Shown: positions 1-10,116, counted from the stretch's first letter. The stretch is 64,000 nucleotides of DNA from JAHDHW01 sp963793295 (GCA_963793295.1 CAWBZX010000008.1:211824-275823), one strand, 5' to 3'. Notes: generated by a model not told the origin, from the sequence alone. A program made the numbers and translations.

Positions 1-84
1 AAGATAACTGGTAATGTCATGCTTATTTAAGCGCATTGCTAAAACAAAACTATGTCTGTCTATCAGGCATAAATAAAGATAAAA

Positions 85-1695
85 ATGAATATGAAAAATA
101 AAACAGGGTTCTTTTCGAACCTCAAATCCGATTTGCCTGCAAGTATCGTCGTTTTTCTTGTAGCGGTGCCACTTTGTTTGGGGATTGCCTTAGCTTCGGG
201 AGCTCCTCTCTTTTCAGGCATCATTGCCGGAATTGTTGGTGGTATTGTCGTCTCGCTAATGAGCGGTTCTCCATTGGGCGTAAGTGGTCCGGCTGCTGGG
301 CTTGCAGTAATTGTGCTCTCCTCCATACAGGAATTGGGCGCTTTTGATATTTTCCTTTTTGCAGTAGTCATTGCCGGAATTATTCAAATTATTCTGGGAC
401 TTTTAAAAGCAGGTGTTATAGGTTATTATTTCCCTTCCTCAGTGATCAAAGGAATGCTGTCAGGGATTGGTATTATTATCATTTTAAAACAGATACCTCA
501 TGCTTTTGGATACGATGGCGTTCCTGAAGGCGATTTTGCATTCGCTCAGGTAGACGGACATAATACTTTTAGTGAATTGTGGTACATGCTTGATTTTATA
601 AGTCTTGGAGCAGTATTGATCACTATCTTTTCAATGGCTGTTCTGATACTTTGGGAGCGTCCTTTCATGAAGCGTATTTCTTTATTCAAAATTATTCAGG
701 GGCCCTTGGTAGTGGTAATTGGTGGCATAGTACTCAATCTCCTTTTCAAGAATATGCAGGGATTTTCTTTGCAAAGTGAGCAAATTGTTAATATTCCTGT
801 AGCGGATTCCCTCTCCGGCTTTTTCAGTCAGTTTACATTTCCTGACTTCAGTCAGTGGGCTAATCCACAGATATATGTTATTGCATTGACGATTGCAGTG
901 GTGGCTAGCCTGGAAACTTTACTTTGTGTGGAAGCTACCGATAAGCTGGATCCTAAAAAAAGAGTAACACCTACTAATCGGGAGCTCATTGCTCAGGGAA
1001 CTGGAAATATGATTTCGGGTTTTATCGGAGGACTACCTATTACGCAGGTTATCGTTCGTAGTTCGGCTAATATTCAGTCAGGCGGACAGACAAAAGCTTC
1101 TGCATTCTTTCACGGGATTTTACTTCTTGCTTGTGCGATGGCTATTCCTAATATATTAAACATGATTCCACTTGCTAGTCTTGCTGCGATACTTTTTATG
1201 GTAGGATATAAACTTGCTAAGCCTGCTTTGTTCAAAGAAATGTATAAAAAAGGAAAGTCGCAGTTCATTCCTTTTGTAGTTACTATTCTAGGAATCGTAT
1301 TCACAGACTTGCTCATGGGAATTACTTTAGGTCTCGTAGTTGCCATCTTCCATATTCTTTGGAACAATTATAAAACGCCTTATCATTTCGATACTGCTGA
1401 CTATATGAAAGGGGAGCCCATTAGAATTAAATTGTCGGAAGATGTAAGTTTTCTAAATAAGGCAGGTATTTTAAAAACACTGAACCAGTTACCTGATGGT
1501 TCGGACGTGATCATTGATGCCTCAAATACAAAGAGTATTCACCTTGATGTACTGGAGATTTTTGATGATTTCAAACAAAACGCCGCGACCCGCGATATTT
1601 CATTAAAATTTTTAGGGTTAAATGGTAATAAGCCAAAAGATCCGGTAAAACATTTTAGCAAATTACTGAAGGATCAACCTATTCTTAATGGTTAA
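85..1695 (+). CDS. SulP family anion transporter with STAS domain
   Basis: Inner-membrane SulP transporter (536 aa). It has about ten to twelve hydrophobic segments over residues 15-430, the family's SGPAAG-type motif near residue 73, and a shorter C-terminal STAS domain from about residue 445. SulP proteins carry sulfate, bicarbonate or other anions. The next gene, 46 bp downstream on the same strand, is a beta-carbonic anhydrase, and SulP/carbonic anhydrase pairs are commonly read as bicarbonate uptake systems, so bicarbonate is the best guess. The ATG at 85 gives a charged N-terminus followed directly by the first transmembrane helix. Substrate is inferred from context only. Confidence 0.9.
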   Translation: MNMKNKTGFFSNLKSDLPASIVVFLVAVPLCLGIALASGAPLFSGIIAGIVGGIVVSLMSGSPLGVSGPAAGLAVIVLSSIQELGAFDIFLFAVVIAGIIQIILGLLKAGVIGYYFPSSVIKGMLSGIGIIIILKQIPHAFGYDGVPEGDFAFAQVDGHNTFSELWYMLDFISLGAVLITIFSMAVLILWERPFMKRISLFKIIQGPLVVVIGGIVLNLLFKNMQGFSLQSEQIVNIPVADSLSGFFSQFTFPDFSQWANPQIYVIALTIAVVASLETLLCVEATDKLDPKKRVTPTNRELIAQGTGNMISGFIGGLPITQVIVRSSANIQSGGQTKASAFFHGILLLACAMAIPNILNMIPLASLAAILFMVGYKLAKPALFKEMYKKGKSQFIPFVVTILGIVFTDLLMGITLGLVVAIFHILWNNYKTPYHFDTADYMKGEPIRIKLSEDVSFLNKAGILKTLNQLPDGSDVIIDASNTKSIHLDVLEIFDDFKQNAATRDISLKFLGLNGNKPKDPVKHFSKLLKDQPILNG

Positions 1696-1741
1696 TTGAG
1701 CAGTATTATAAATTTCATAATTCAAAAAAAACTTATTAATA

Positions 1742-2389
1742 ATGAATACAATAATTGATAATAGAATAACACAAACCAAAGAGACACAAACCGTCATTAC
1801 GCCAGATATGGCAGTAAGGATGCTTAAAGAAGGCAATGATCGTTTTGTTGAAAATAATATGATCCAGCGTGATTATAGAAACCAGATTGAACTTACTGCA
1901 AAGGGGCAATATCCTTTTGCCGTGGTATTGACTTGTATAGACTCCCGTGTTCCTGCCGAGCTGGTTTTCGATCAAGGTATTGGAGATATATTCAATGTTC
2001 GGATTGCGGGTAATTTTATCAACAAAGATATACTTGGTAGCCTGGAATTTGCCTGCAAAGTCGCAGGATCAAAAGTTATTATAGTCCTCGGTCATACACA
2101 TTGCGGTGCTGTAAAAGGGGCTTGTGACGATGTAAAACTAGGCAATCTGACTGAAATGCTTGGGAAACTAAAACCTGCCGTTTCAGCGGTGAAAGATGAG
2201 ACGGAGGATCGTAGTTCTGGAAACCCACAATTTGTGCAAAAAGTGGCAGATATGAATGTAAAATTAAGCACAGCAGCGATAATAGAGGAAAGTAAGGTTT
2301 TGAGAGAAATGGTTAATAACGAGGAGATTTCTATCGTGGGAGGCATGTATGATGTAGAGACGGGAAGAGTCAGATTTAGAGAAAGTTAG
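1742..2389 (+). CDS. Beta-class carbonic anhydrase
   Basis: Interconverts CO2 and bicarbonate in the cytoplasm. The 215 aa protein is the normal length for the beta class. Zinc ligands are visible as Cys65 (in CIDSRVP), His118 and Cys121 (in GHTHCGA). The Asp67/Arg69 dyad that gates the active site is present. No signal peptide is seen. It lies 46 bp downstream of a SulP transporter and is probably co-transcribed with it; a strong hairpin terminator follows the stop. The pair would import bicarbonate and balance it with CO2. Confidence 0.94.
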   Translation: MNTIIDNRITQTKETQTVITPDMAVRMLKEGNDRFVENNMIQRDYRNQIELTAKGQYPFAVVLTCIDSRVPAELVFDQGIGDIFNVRIAGNFINKDILGSLEFACKVAGSKVIIVLGHTHCGAVKGACDDVKLGNLTEMLGKLKPAVSAVKDETEDRSSGNPQFVQKVADMNVKLSTAAIIEESKVLREMVNNEEISIVGGMYDVETGRVRFRES

Positions 2390-2406
2390 GAATTCCCAGT
2401 TATTAA

Positions 2407-2450
2407 GCAGGCTTCTTTCTAACTATATAGAGAGAAGCCTGCCCTTTTCT
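2407..2450 (+). terminator. Rho-independent terminator after carbonic anhydrase
   Basis: A 10-bp GC-rich stem (gcaggcttct, 2407-2416, with agaagcctgc, 2433-2442) is followed by a cccttttct tract. It lies 17 bp after the carbonic anhydrase stop and ends the SulP/carbonic anhydrase unit. Confidence 0.8.
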
Positions 2451-2535
2451 CAACCCTAAGTATTTTTCTTAAAAGCTACACTAACCACTAATAATAGCTA
2501 CTCCAGAAACCCAAAAACAACCATTTAGGTTATGG

Positions 2536-4416
2536 TTACTCATTTTTAGTTTGGGGCTCTGGCGGAAATTCTTGTTTCAAATACCCCTCTAACCATGCTA
2601 AGCATGTTTTAAAGCTTTTGAAAGAATACTCACGAGAGACCAAACCAGGGATCAGGTTGAATCTTTCAAACATATCCAGCGGTTGTCCATGTAAATTGGT
2701 GAAAACCACTTTGATACCTTGTGATTGCAAATCCATGATGGCATCTTCCATAGCATAAAGCCCGGACTGATCCACGTAGGGGACTTTACCCATTCGAATG
2801 ATAACAATTTGTATTTCCGGTAAAGCTTTTATCATTTCCTGAAATCTGGAAGCAAAACCAAAGAATAATGGCCCGTCCAGGTGTTTGATATAGACTTTAT
2901 TTCCAAGACGTTCGACAATATCACCTTCATCGACCCATGCCATTTCACGCGAAAAGTCTTTTAAAGGACTTGTTTTAGTACGATGATCGATAACGTCAGA
3001 TATTTTTTTCATAAAAAGAATAGATGACAGAATCAATCCGATGATTACTGCTTCAATCAAACCTACAAATACAGTAAGTCCCAAAACTAAAAGCATCACA
3101 AAAACTTCACTCTTTGGTAGTTGACGAATATGCCGAAGCCCTTTATAGTCCATCACACCTATACCAACAGTGATTAAGATACCTGCCAAAACAGCTGCCG
3201 GAATTTTTGAAGCTAGCGGACCAAGCGATAAAAGTATTATCAAAAGTAGAATACCAGCGATCATCCCTGAAAGTTTGGTTTTTCCACCTGCTTCGATATT
3301 AACGACAGTACGAATGGTTGCTCCTGCGCCGGGTATTCCTCCGAAAACAGCGGCAATAGTATTTCCGATGCCTTGCCCAACTAATTCTTTATTGGGATCA
3401 TGCTTGGTTTTGGTCATATTGTCCGCAACAATGGAAGTCAGTAATGAATCTATTGATCCCAGCGCAGCGAGTGAAGCGGCAGTGAAAATGAAGGGTTGAA
3501 TCTGGCTGAATTTAAAACTGGTAAATATATCTAAATGCAGTAATGGAAAACCGCTGGGGATATTTCCTATCGTCCGGTATTCAGGAATAAAATAAAAGGT
3601 GCCTAGCGAGACGACCAAAAGAGCGACTAGAGTACTGGGTATTAATTTGGTGATCCGTTTAAACCCATAAATAATAAATATCGTTAGTAAAGCCAATATT
3701 AAATCGATATAATTGATGTTTCCGATCGCCCGTTTCAATAATTGAAGTGCACCTATTGCACCAGAAGCTTTTTTGGCTGCCAAAGCTTTTGCTTCCTGCA
3801 TTATATCGGCGCGTTTGATATTTCCAGCTCGTCTTACCGTTTCTTTAAAATCTTCTAAAACCAAAATTTCTTCTGCAGCCTCTTCCTGTAAAATTCGTTC
3901 AAGAATGACCTCCTCCGCCTGAGGTACAAATTTATTGATATAATCCATATCTTCTTTTGGATAATAACCAAGCATGGGAAGAATCTGCGTAAGCAATATT
4001 ATCACGCCTATTCCAGTCATAAAGCCGGAAACGACTGGGTACGGGACAAACCTGATATATTGTCCTACCTTCAGGAAACCTAAAACAACCTGTATTAATC
4101 CCGCTAGTAAAAAAACCATTAAGATGGAAGGCAAAGCACGGTTTAGATCTCCTTCAAAAGCGGCTACAATACCTGCAATGATAACCATACTCACCGCTGT
4201 CATTGGTGCAGTAGGACCAGAAATTTGGGTATTGGTTCCGCCAAACAAAGCAGCAAAAAAACTGATAAAAATAGCTCCGTAAAGCCCTGCTGTGGCACCT
4301 AAGCCGGATTGCAGACCGAAAGCTAAAGCTAAAGGCAGCGCAACGATACCAGCAGTGATGCCTCCAAATAAGTCACCTTTGAAATGAGAGAAATTAAAGC
4401 CTAAGAATTTTTTCAT
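2536..4416 (-). CDS. SulP family anion transporter with charged insert and STAS domain
   Basis: Second SulP transporter, 626 aa from the ATG at 4416 (an in-frame GTG at 4434 is possible but ATG gives the usual short N-terminus). The SGPTAPMTA motif sits near residue 66 and a STAS domain covers about 490-600. Between the transmembrane helices near residues 145 and 236 lies a hydrophilic, strongly charged stretch of about 75 residues rich in Glu, Lys and Ala, predicted helical, which typical bacterial SulP proteins lack. Substrate unknown; closeness to a porin and to the first SulP/carbonic anhydrase pair suggests inorganic anion uptake. Confidence 0.88.
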   Translation of the reverse strand: MKKFLGFNFSHFKGDLFGGITAGIVALPLALAFGLQSGLGATAGLYGAIFISFFAALFGGTNTQISGPTAPMTAVSMVIIAGIVAAFEGDLNRALPSILMVFLLAGLIQVVLGFLKVGQYIRFVPYPVVSGFMTGIGVIILLTQILPMLGYYPKEDMDYINKFVPQAEEVILERILQEEAAEEILVLEDFKETVRRAGNIKRADIMQEAKALAAKKASGAIGALQLLKRAIGNINYIDLILALLTIFIIYGFKRITKLIPSTLVALLVVSLGTFYFIPEYRTIGNIPSGFPLLHLDIFTSFKFSQIQPFIFTAASLAALGSIDSLLTSIVADNMTKTKHDPNKELVGQGIGNTIAAVFGGIPGAGATIRTVVNIEAGGKTKLSGMIAGILLLIILLSLGPLASKIPAAVLAGILITVGIGVMDYKGLRHIRQLPKSEVFVMLLVLGLTVFVGLIEAVIIGLILSSILFMKKISDVIDHRTKTSPLKDFSREMAWVDEGDIVERLGNKVYIKHLDGPLFFGFASRFQEMIKALPEIQIVIIRMGKVPYVDQSGLYAMEDAIMDLQSQGIKVVFTNLHGQPLDMFERFNLIPGLVSREYSFKSFKTCLAWLEGYLKQEFPPEPQTKNE

Positions 4417-4734
4417 AATGTTTTTTTTAATCACTTGACTACGGGACTCGTTCTCAGCGAAGCCGCAAGATAATAATTGTTTGAATTTTCAGTAGTCCTA
4501 TTAGCGAAAAGAGAAAGCTGAAAAGCAAAAAAACCAAATTCTGTAAGTAAAACCGGATCTAAACCCTGACTCAAGAAATACTTAAAAATAAAAAAATGAT
4601 TTTTTTTAAAGAATGATTTCTGTGAGAAAAACTGTTTCATATTTGAAGGCTAAATAAGGGTAAACAGGAGAGTATGGAAAGTGTTTATCTAAACAACGAT
4701 TTATACGGAATATGGATCTTTTGATATTGCTGAT
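4417..4734. other. Intergenic region upstream of second SulP
   Basis: 318 bp between the SulP start and the DinB-fold gene stop. A 69-codon minus-strand frame here has no recognisable domain and looks like chance. The stretch is AT-rich and presumably holds the SulP promoter; I cannot place it. Confidence 0.4.
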
Positions 4735-5244
4735 TTAGTTCCTGTTTTTAATATCCAAATCCTGTCCGGCATAAAATCCCAGATCATTATCCTTCAATAA
4801 TTTTGTCCAGAATGCAATTTGAGCGGTATGATAAGAGTAGTGTTCTACCACATGGATAATTATACCGACTCCTGAAAGGTCAAAACCCTGGACGGACTTC
4901 ACAGCCAATAAATCTTTTTTGTCCAGTTTTTTCAAAGTAGTGACCGCTTCGGTGACCGTACTTAATAATTTTTGCAGCAATTCTCCTTTTGTAATGCCTC
5001 CGGCCGCTGAAAATTCTAAATCGCGGTTTCGGGTGTCTTCTTTTTTACCAAGCGATGAGATGATATATTGCCGGATATTTCCACAAAGATGCAAGATTAA
5101 ATTGCCAACGCTATTAGAAGATGGATTGGGTTTTTTCCAGACTTCTTCTTCGCTCAACATCGCTAAACATTTTTCAATTCTTGTATTATTTTCTTCCATT
5201 CGAAAGATGGATTGTTCGATAAATTCTTTTGAAAAAGGGTCCAT
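4735..5244 (-). CDS. DinB-fold protein (DUF1572-like)
   Basis: A 169 aa cytoplasmic four-helix-bundle protein of the DinB/YfiT superfamily, many members of which bind a metal with three histidines and act as thiol-dependent transferases. Candidate metal ligands are the His in ILHLCGN (about residue 52) and the two His in HVVEHYSYHTAQ (about residues 131-139). It is 22 bp downstream of the porin gene on the same strand, so the two may be co-transcribed, although no functional link is obvious. Start is the ATG at 5244. Exact reaction unknown. Confidence 0.8.
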   Translation of the reverse strand: MDPFSKEFIEQSIFRMEENNTRIEKCLAMLSEEEVWKKPNPSSNSVGNLILHLCGNIRQYIISSLGKKEDTRNRDLEFSAAGGITKGELLQKLLSTVTEAVTTLKKLDKKDLLAVKSVQGFDLSGVGIIIHVVEHYSYHTAQIAFWTKLLKDNDLGFYAGQDLDIKNRN

Positions 5245-5266
5245 AGGTAAGAATATTTAAGTGTTT

Positions 5267-6457
5267 TTAAAAAGAGATATCCCATTGCAGCCTTGCCCTG
5301 CTGCCTCCGTCTGAAGCTGTTTGCCTTTCGCGTATAGTCGAATAAGTGTATTCTGCGGTGAGTTTGTTTTTGTGACCATTGAAAAACCAGTTCAGACCCG
5401 TGGTGTATTCCTGCCGTAAATTATTGTCGATTATTCGGTCCGGGTCATAAATGGCATGGCGGGCATAGATTTCCAGTTGTTTTGGAAAAGAGGAAAAGCT
5501 ATGATGAAAAAAGTAACCTAATTGAAATAAATTGCCGACCATCGTGGTGATCTGTTTATTCACCTGATCGTCGATTTGCTTCCAGTGAAATTCTTGTTGC
5601 CAGGAGATTCCTTTTAGTTTAAAAGCTGTTTCAAATAATAATTGATCCACTTTGTACTGACCGGGTCTCCCGTCTTCAAATCCTTCCAATTGCCCACCGC
5701 CCGCTTGCGAAAAGCGGGTGAAAGAACTTTTGTTAGTTACACCTGCTATCGCAATAATTGGGGTAAATTTTTCATGATATTTTAGATCTGATCCCGAAAA
5801 CTCCAAAGGCTGTCCATTGAGATTCCACTGCCATCGAAACATATACATTGGATTTGTGTCGTCATTTCTTTTAGCTCCCCGTCCTGTGCCCATGAATACG
5901 GATGTCCAGTAATTGAAATCAGCCAGACCTTCTCCGTCCAGCCTTCCGAAAAGAGAAACGCCTTGTTGCCGGTCTATCGTAAAAGGCCGCGTAAGCAGCG
6001 ATCTTTCTACGCTTTGTTGTTTGCCGGAAGAAATGATCCGTTCTCGGTTGTATTGCGATTTCCACTGTCCGACTTTAATTTTAAGATAAGGCAGTTTTTC
6101 CACCATCACCCGAAAATCCAGTAAATTAGTTGCTGCTAATTCGTACTCAAAATAGTATTTTAGCCAGGGCTGGAAGCTATGGCCACCAACTTTTAATCGT
6201 GCTCTATTTACTTTCAGACTACCTTTGTCATTGGCCGGATCAAAATCATTGAGGGTGACTGGATCCTGGTCATAAGGAAAGGAAAACCTAAACTGTCCCC
6301 TCACTTCTATTTGCAATAAATATTTGTTATCTCTGCTTTGAAACTCAATGCCTTTGCTACCTTTTCTGATAATAATGGAATTGGAAGAAGTATCCTTTTG
6401 TGCTAAAAGGATGGTGCTACAAATCACAGCAAAGCCAAATAATAATAATTTTTTCAT
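5267..6457 (-). CDS. OprO/OprP-like outer membrane porin
   Basis: A 396 aa outer-membrane beta-barrel protein with an N-terminal signal peptide (ends about residue 19, at LLAQ). The body resembles the phosphate-selective porin O/P family common in Bacteroidota: a GSKGIEFQS-type first strand, repeated alternating hydrophobic strands, and a C-terminal strand ending in aromatic residue (WDISF). Start taken as ATG 6457 rather than the in-frame TTG at 6466. It lies upstream of the DinB gene and near two SulP transporters, so it may be the outer-membrane port for the anions they import. Selectivity cannot be read from sequence. Confidence 0.82.
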   Translation of the reverse strand: MKKLLLFGFAVICSTILLAQKDTSSNSIIIRKGSKGIEFQSRDNKYLLQIEVRGQFRFSFPYDQDPVTLNDFDPANDKGSLKVNRARLKVGGHSFQPWLKYYFEYELAATNLLDFRVMVEKLPYLKIKVGQWKSQYNRERIISSGKQQSVERSLLTRPFTIDRQQGVSLFGRLDGEGLADFNYWTSVFMGTGRGAKRNDDTNPMYMFRWQWNLNGQPLEFSGSDLKYHEKFTPIIAIAGVTNKSSFTRFSQAGGGQLEGFEDGRPGQYKVDQLLFETAFKLKGISWQQEFHWKQIDDQVNKQITTMVGNLFQLGYFFHHSFSSFPKQLEIYARHAIYDPDRIIDNNLRQEYTTGLNWFFNGHKNKLTAEYTYSTIRERQTASDGGSRARLQWDISF

Positions 6458-6608
6458 CTGTCTCAAATCGATTACTTAAAAATACACTTCTTAAAATATT
6501 TTATGTCTTTTCAAATTCTTTTTGGAATTAATTGGCTAAGATATATTTTATGCTAAAGAAAATATTGGTATTTTTAAAGGGAACTTCTCCTTACAGGAAA
6601 ATTTAACC

Positions 6609-9152
6609 ATGCTTAATATAAAAGTAAACCCAAGCATCTTATCGCTTTTATTAGCATTTTTTATGGGCAGTAATATTCATTATAGCCAAACCCCCTTCGT
6701 TTGCAAGGATCAGGCGTTTGGCATTATAAACGGGACCACCGAATTTGTAGAATTAGTCGTTGCTCCCAGCAATAGTGCCATAACTGTCAGTAGCATAAAC
6801 AATGATATTGGTGTCAATATTAATGCTTTTGGATTCAGGAATATTGATAATTTTATTTATGGTATAGATCCCTTCAATCATAACTTATTTCAGGTGGACG
6901 CGAACGGTGCTGTTGCAGATTTGGGCGTATTAAATCTTCCAACCGGATTAGAATATCTGGCAGGAGACATTAATCCCAGTGGCCAATTTTTGTATGCCAT
7001 CGGCTCTTTGAATAATATCGATCAGGTGCTTGCAAAGATTGACCTTGAAAATTTCAATGTGCAACCGATCTCTCTGAATGGAATTACAAGTATTACTGAC
7101 ATTGCTTTTGATCCTTATACCAGCAAACTTTATGGTTATGATGCTGTAAGCCGGAAAATCGTTGTGATTGATATTAATAACGGTGGCATAAATTTTTTTA
7201 CAGAGATTGGAGCTGATAGGAATATTCAAACTTTATATTTTGATTCCTTTGGTGATTTATGGGCATATGGAAGCGCTATTAATGGAGTAGCGAGTGCATT
7301 ATTTTTAATCAATAAATTAACGGGAGTTGAAACTGTAAAAAGTACAGGCCAACCCAGTTCCATCTCTGATGGAGCTTCTTGTCCATATTCTGTTGAAATC
7401 AAGAATAGTGTTAATCCTTTAATTACTTTTCCTTGCAGCGAGGTAGAATATATTTTTACGATCGCTAACCAATCAGGAGCAACACAAAATGGACTTGATT
7501 TTGAGCATTATTTACCGGAAGGCTGCCATTATCTGGACATTTTACAAAATCCATTTGGCGGAACTATAGCGCTTGGAACGCCTGATCATTTGCTTCGTAT
7601 CAACGGACTTTCTATTCCTCAGGGCATCAACACTATTGTGGTTTTAGTAGAAGTAGGAGATATTCCAGGAGGAAATTATAAAAGTCAGGCTACTTTAAAA
7701 AACTTACCAGAAAATCTTGGGAATATTCGACTTTCAGACAATCCGGAATCTGTTGTTGAATATGATAGTACAAAGTTGAAAGTCAATCGTATTGATGAAG
7801 ACAGCTTGTTTTACACGTCCTTTTTATGCCTGGGAGAATCGGTTTTGCTGGATGGTTCACCTTACGGAAATAATCTTTTATGGAATACAGGCGCTACCAG
7901 TCCGGGCTTGTCTGTAACCCACGAAGGAGAATACACTTTAGAGGCAACGAGTGGATGTCAAACGGTTGTTATTACCTTTGACGTAACTGTTGCTTCCTGT
8001 CCGTATACTATTGCCATGTACCATGAAATTGTTCCACAGGAAGCCTTAGCCTGTAATGAAATTCTCTACCGGTTTATCATCAGTAATGATTCCGGATTGA
8101 GGCGCGACAGTGTTAGTTTTGTTGATTATTTGCAGGATGGATTTAGTTTTGTTGATTTTGTAAATAATCCGTTTGGAGGGGAGCTAGAACCCAATCTTCC
8201 CCCTTCAGAAATCAAAATACATAACATGTCATTGCCCATAGGCGTGGATACTATGGATATCTTGATAGCCGTAGGAGATTTACCCCCCGGAGAATATAAG
8301 AACAGGGCAAAAATCTATAATCTCCCGCCATTAATCGGTACAATCCGGTTTTCAAATAATCCAGCCCCAACCGGCAATGACAGTACTTCGGTCACTATTT
8401 TAGGGTTTGAAAATAATTTGATCATTGAAGAAGTCATTTGTGCGAATGAAACTTTGGTTTTGGATGGCAGTCCCTATGGCTTAAATTATTTATGGGAAAA
8501 TGGCGCAACTGATGATAGTATCTTTGTTACCGAACCAGGAGAATATATGCTCACACTGACCGGTGGTTGTGAACCGGGTTATATCTTTTTTAATGTTACA
8601 GAAGCCGACCCGATCAATGTGGAAATTTCGGAATCAATAGTAGAAATTCACCTGGGTGAAGACTTTCAGGTAACCTCAGTTATCCAAAACAGCGGCGATA
8701 CTTTAATTCTGGAATGGATCGATCCATTGGGAAACTCCTTGTCCTGTCTGGATTGTTTGGAACCTATTGCTATGCCTCTGGAGAATACCGTTTATGAAAT
8801 TGTCGTCTCAAATGGAGCTTGCTCGGATTCGGATTTGGTCGAATTTGTAGTTGATAAAGAAAGAAAAATATTTGTTCCGAACGTTTTTACGCCAAATTTT
8901 GATGGCGCCAATGATTACTTTTTTATTCAAAGCCCTGATTTCGGAATGGTCAAATCTTTAGTTATTGTTAATCGTTGGGGTATACCTGTTTTTGAAACTA
9001 AAAACGTTGAGGTCAATGATTATTCCAGTGGATGGAATGGTCAATTGAAAGGGAAAAAATCCAACGCAGGTGTTTATCTTTGGACAGCTGAAATAGAATT
9101 TCTGGATGGTCTTTCCAAACAATTTTCTGGCGACTTTACGCTTTTGAGGTAA
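6609..9152 (+). CDS. Secreted repeat protein with CHU_C (T9SS type B) C-terminus
   Basis: 847 aa exported protein. After a signal peptide, residues about 30-255 look like a DUF6923-type beta-propeller segment. Two homologous units follow at about 257-462 and 463-665; each begins CPY, contains an NPFGG motif, a DUF11-like strand set and an Ig-like part with LDGSPYG. The last about 90 residues match the gliding-motility-associated CHU_C domain (VPNVFTPN, NRWG, GVYLW), the type B signal for the type IX secretion system. It is therefore predicted to be secreted or surface-attached, perhaps as an adhesin. Its stop is 1 bp from the convergent esterase stop. Confidence 0.86.
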   Translation: MLNIKVNPSILSLLLAFFMGSNIHYSQTPFVCKDQAFGIINGTTEFVELVVAPSNSAITVSSINNDIGVNINAFGFRNIDNFIYGIDPFNHNLFQVDANGAVADLGVLNLPTGLEYLAGDINPSGQFLYAIGSLNNIDQVLAKIDLENFNVQPISLNGITSITDIAFDPYTSKLYGYDAVSRKIVVIDINNGGINFFTEIGADRNIQTLYFDSFGDLWAYGSAINGVASALFLINKLTGVETVKSTGQPSSISDGASCPYSVEIKNSVNPLITFPCSEVEYIFTIANQSGATQNGLDFEHYLPEGCHYLDILQNPFGGTIALGTPDHLLRINGLSIPQGINTIVVLVEVGDIPGGNYKSQATLKNLPENLGNIRLSDNPESVVEYDSTKLKVNRIDEDSLFYTSFLCLGESVLLDGSPYGNNLLWNTGATSPGLSVTHEGEYTLEATSGCQTVVITFDVTVASCPYTIAMYHEIVPQEALACNEILYRFIISNDSGLRRDSVSFVDYLQDGFSFVDFVNNPFGGELEPNLPPSEIKIHNMSLPIGVDTMDILIAVGDLPPGEYKNRAKIYNLPPLIGTIRFSNNPAPTGNDSTSVTILGFENNLIIEEVICANETLVLDGSPYGLNYLWENGATDDSIFVTEPGEYMLTLTGGCEPGYIFFNVTEADPINVEISESIVEIHLGEDFQVTSVIQNSGDTLILEWIDPLGNSLSCLDCLEPIAMPLENTVYEIVVSNGACSDSDLVEFVVDKERKIFVPNVFTPNFDGANDYFFIQSPDFGMVKSLVIVNRWGIPVFETKNVEVNDYSSGWNGQLKGKKSNAGVYLWTAEIEFLDGLSKQFSGDFTLLR

Positions 9153-9153
9153 A

Positions 9154-10116
9154 TCATTTCCAGTGCTTTTCAATAAAATTGCAGGTTTTCAAGACAGATT
9201 TTTTAGCCTCTGGTAAAGTATATTCCTTTTGCCAGGCATGCCACATTCCTTCATAAGCATCCAAAGTCACGTCAATGCCTTGATCGCTCATTTTCTGAAA
9301 AAGCCTGACCGCATCGCTCAAAAACATTTCCCTGGTTCCAATCTGAATTAACGTTGGAGGAAAGGAATTATCGTAAGTGCCATAAATCGGAGAGACAAAA
9401 GGATTCTGGTGTTCCTCCCGAGGTGCATAAGCTAAAGCGCAGGACATTAGCCTTTCCAAATGAAGTTTCGGATCTCGATCTGATAAAGTGAGATAAGTAT
9501 CTCCGACTGCGGTAAGATCAGACCATGGCGACCACAAAACGACAGACGATGGCATTTGGAATCCTTCCTTTTTTAATTTCAGCAAACCACCTGCGACTAA
9601 ACCACCACCTGCCGAATCGCCATAAATGGCGATATGTTTTGCCTCGCAGCCAGTTTGTAATAAGTGATTATAAAGATCTACAAAACTTTGTAAAATGATC
9701 TGATAATTTGCTATTGGTGCGAGGGGATAGTCCAAGACGATCACTTTTATTCCTGACCTATCGGCCATCGGTACACTTCCTGTGAGTGATGTTTTTGCGG
9801 TGTAAAAAGTATATCCACCACCGTGGAGATAAATAATTACTTTTTCGTTTTCCTTATAATTTTTAGGATAGATTTCTAAAAATTTTACTTTATCAGTTTC
9901 TCTTTCAACCAGTTTAGCTCCAAAGTCCTGAGTGACTTTTTCGTTGAGTGCTGATTTAGCTGCGTCTAATTCAGTTTGAAGTTTTTGCCACTGCTTGAAA
10001 TCAGTCGGTTCGGGATATTTTGAATCCGGATCAAAGTCATCAATTAAATTTCGAAGGACTTTTTGCGCCTCCGTTGAAATGGTTTCAGGGATTTTATTTT
10101 GAGTGGTTGACTGCAT
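9154..10116 (-). CDS. Alpha/beta hydrolase (hormone-sensitive-lipase-type esterase)
   Basis: 320 aa serine esterase. Diagnostic motifs of the HSL family are present in order: oxyanion-hole HGGG (HGGGYTFY, about residue 98), nucleophile elbow GDSAGGG (Ser about 170), and C-terminal His in MWHAWQ (about 294), with an acid in the DVTLDAYEG region. No signal peptide, so probably cytoplasmic. It ends 1 bp from the convergent T9SS gene and starts 14 bp downstream of the membrane protein stop on the same strand, suggesting a two-gene unit. Substrate unknown. Confidence 0.88.
   Translation of the reverse strand: MQSTTQNKIPETISTEAQKVLRNLIDDFDPDSKYPEPTDFKQWQKLQTELDAAKSALNEKVTQDFGAKLVERETDKVKFLEIYPKNYKENEKVIIYLHGGGYTFYTAKTSLTGSVPMADRSGIKVIVLDYPLAPIANYQIILQSFVDLYNHLLQTGCEAKHIAIYGDSAGGGLVAGGLLKLKKEGFQMPSSVVLWSPWSDLTAVGDTYLTLSDRDPKLHLERLMSCALAYAPREEHQNPFVSPIYGTYDNSFPPTLIQIGTREMFLSDAVRLFQKMSDQGIDVTLDAYEGMWHAWQKEYTLPEAKKSVLKTCNFIEKHWK

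Noticed and set aside
4431..4640. 69-codon minus-strand ORF upstream of the second SulP
   Set aside because: Low-complexity Phe/Lys-rich sequence, no domain, in the region expected to be the SulP leader.
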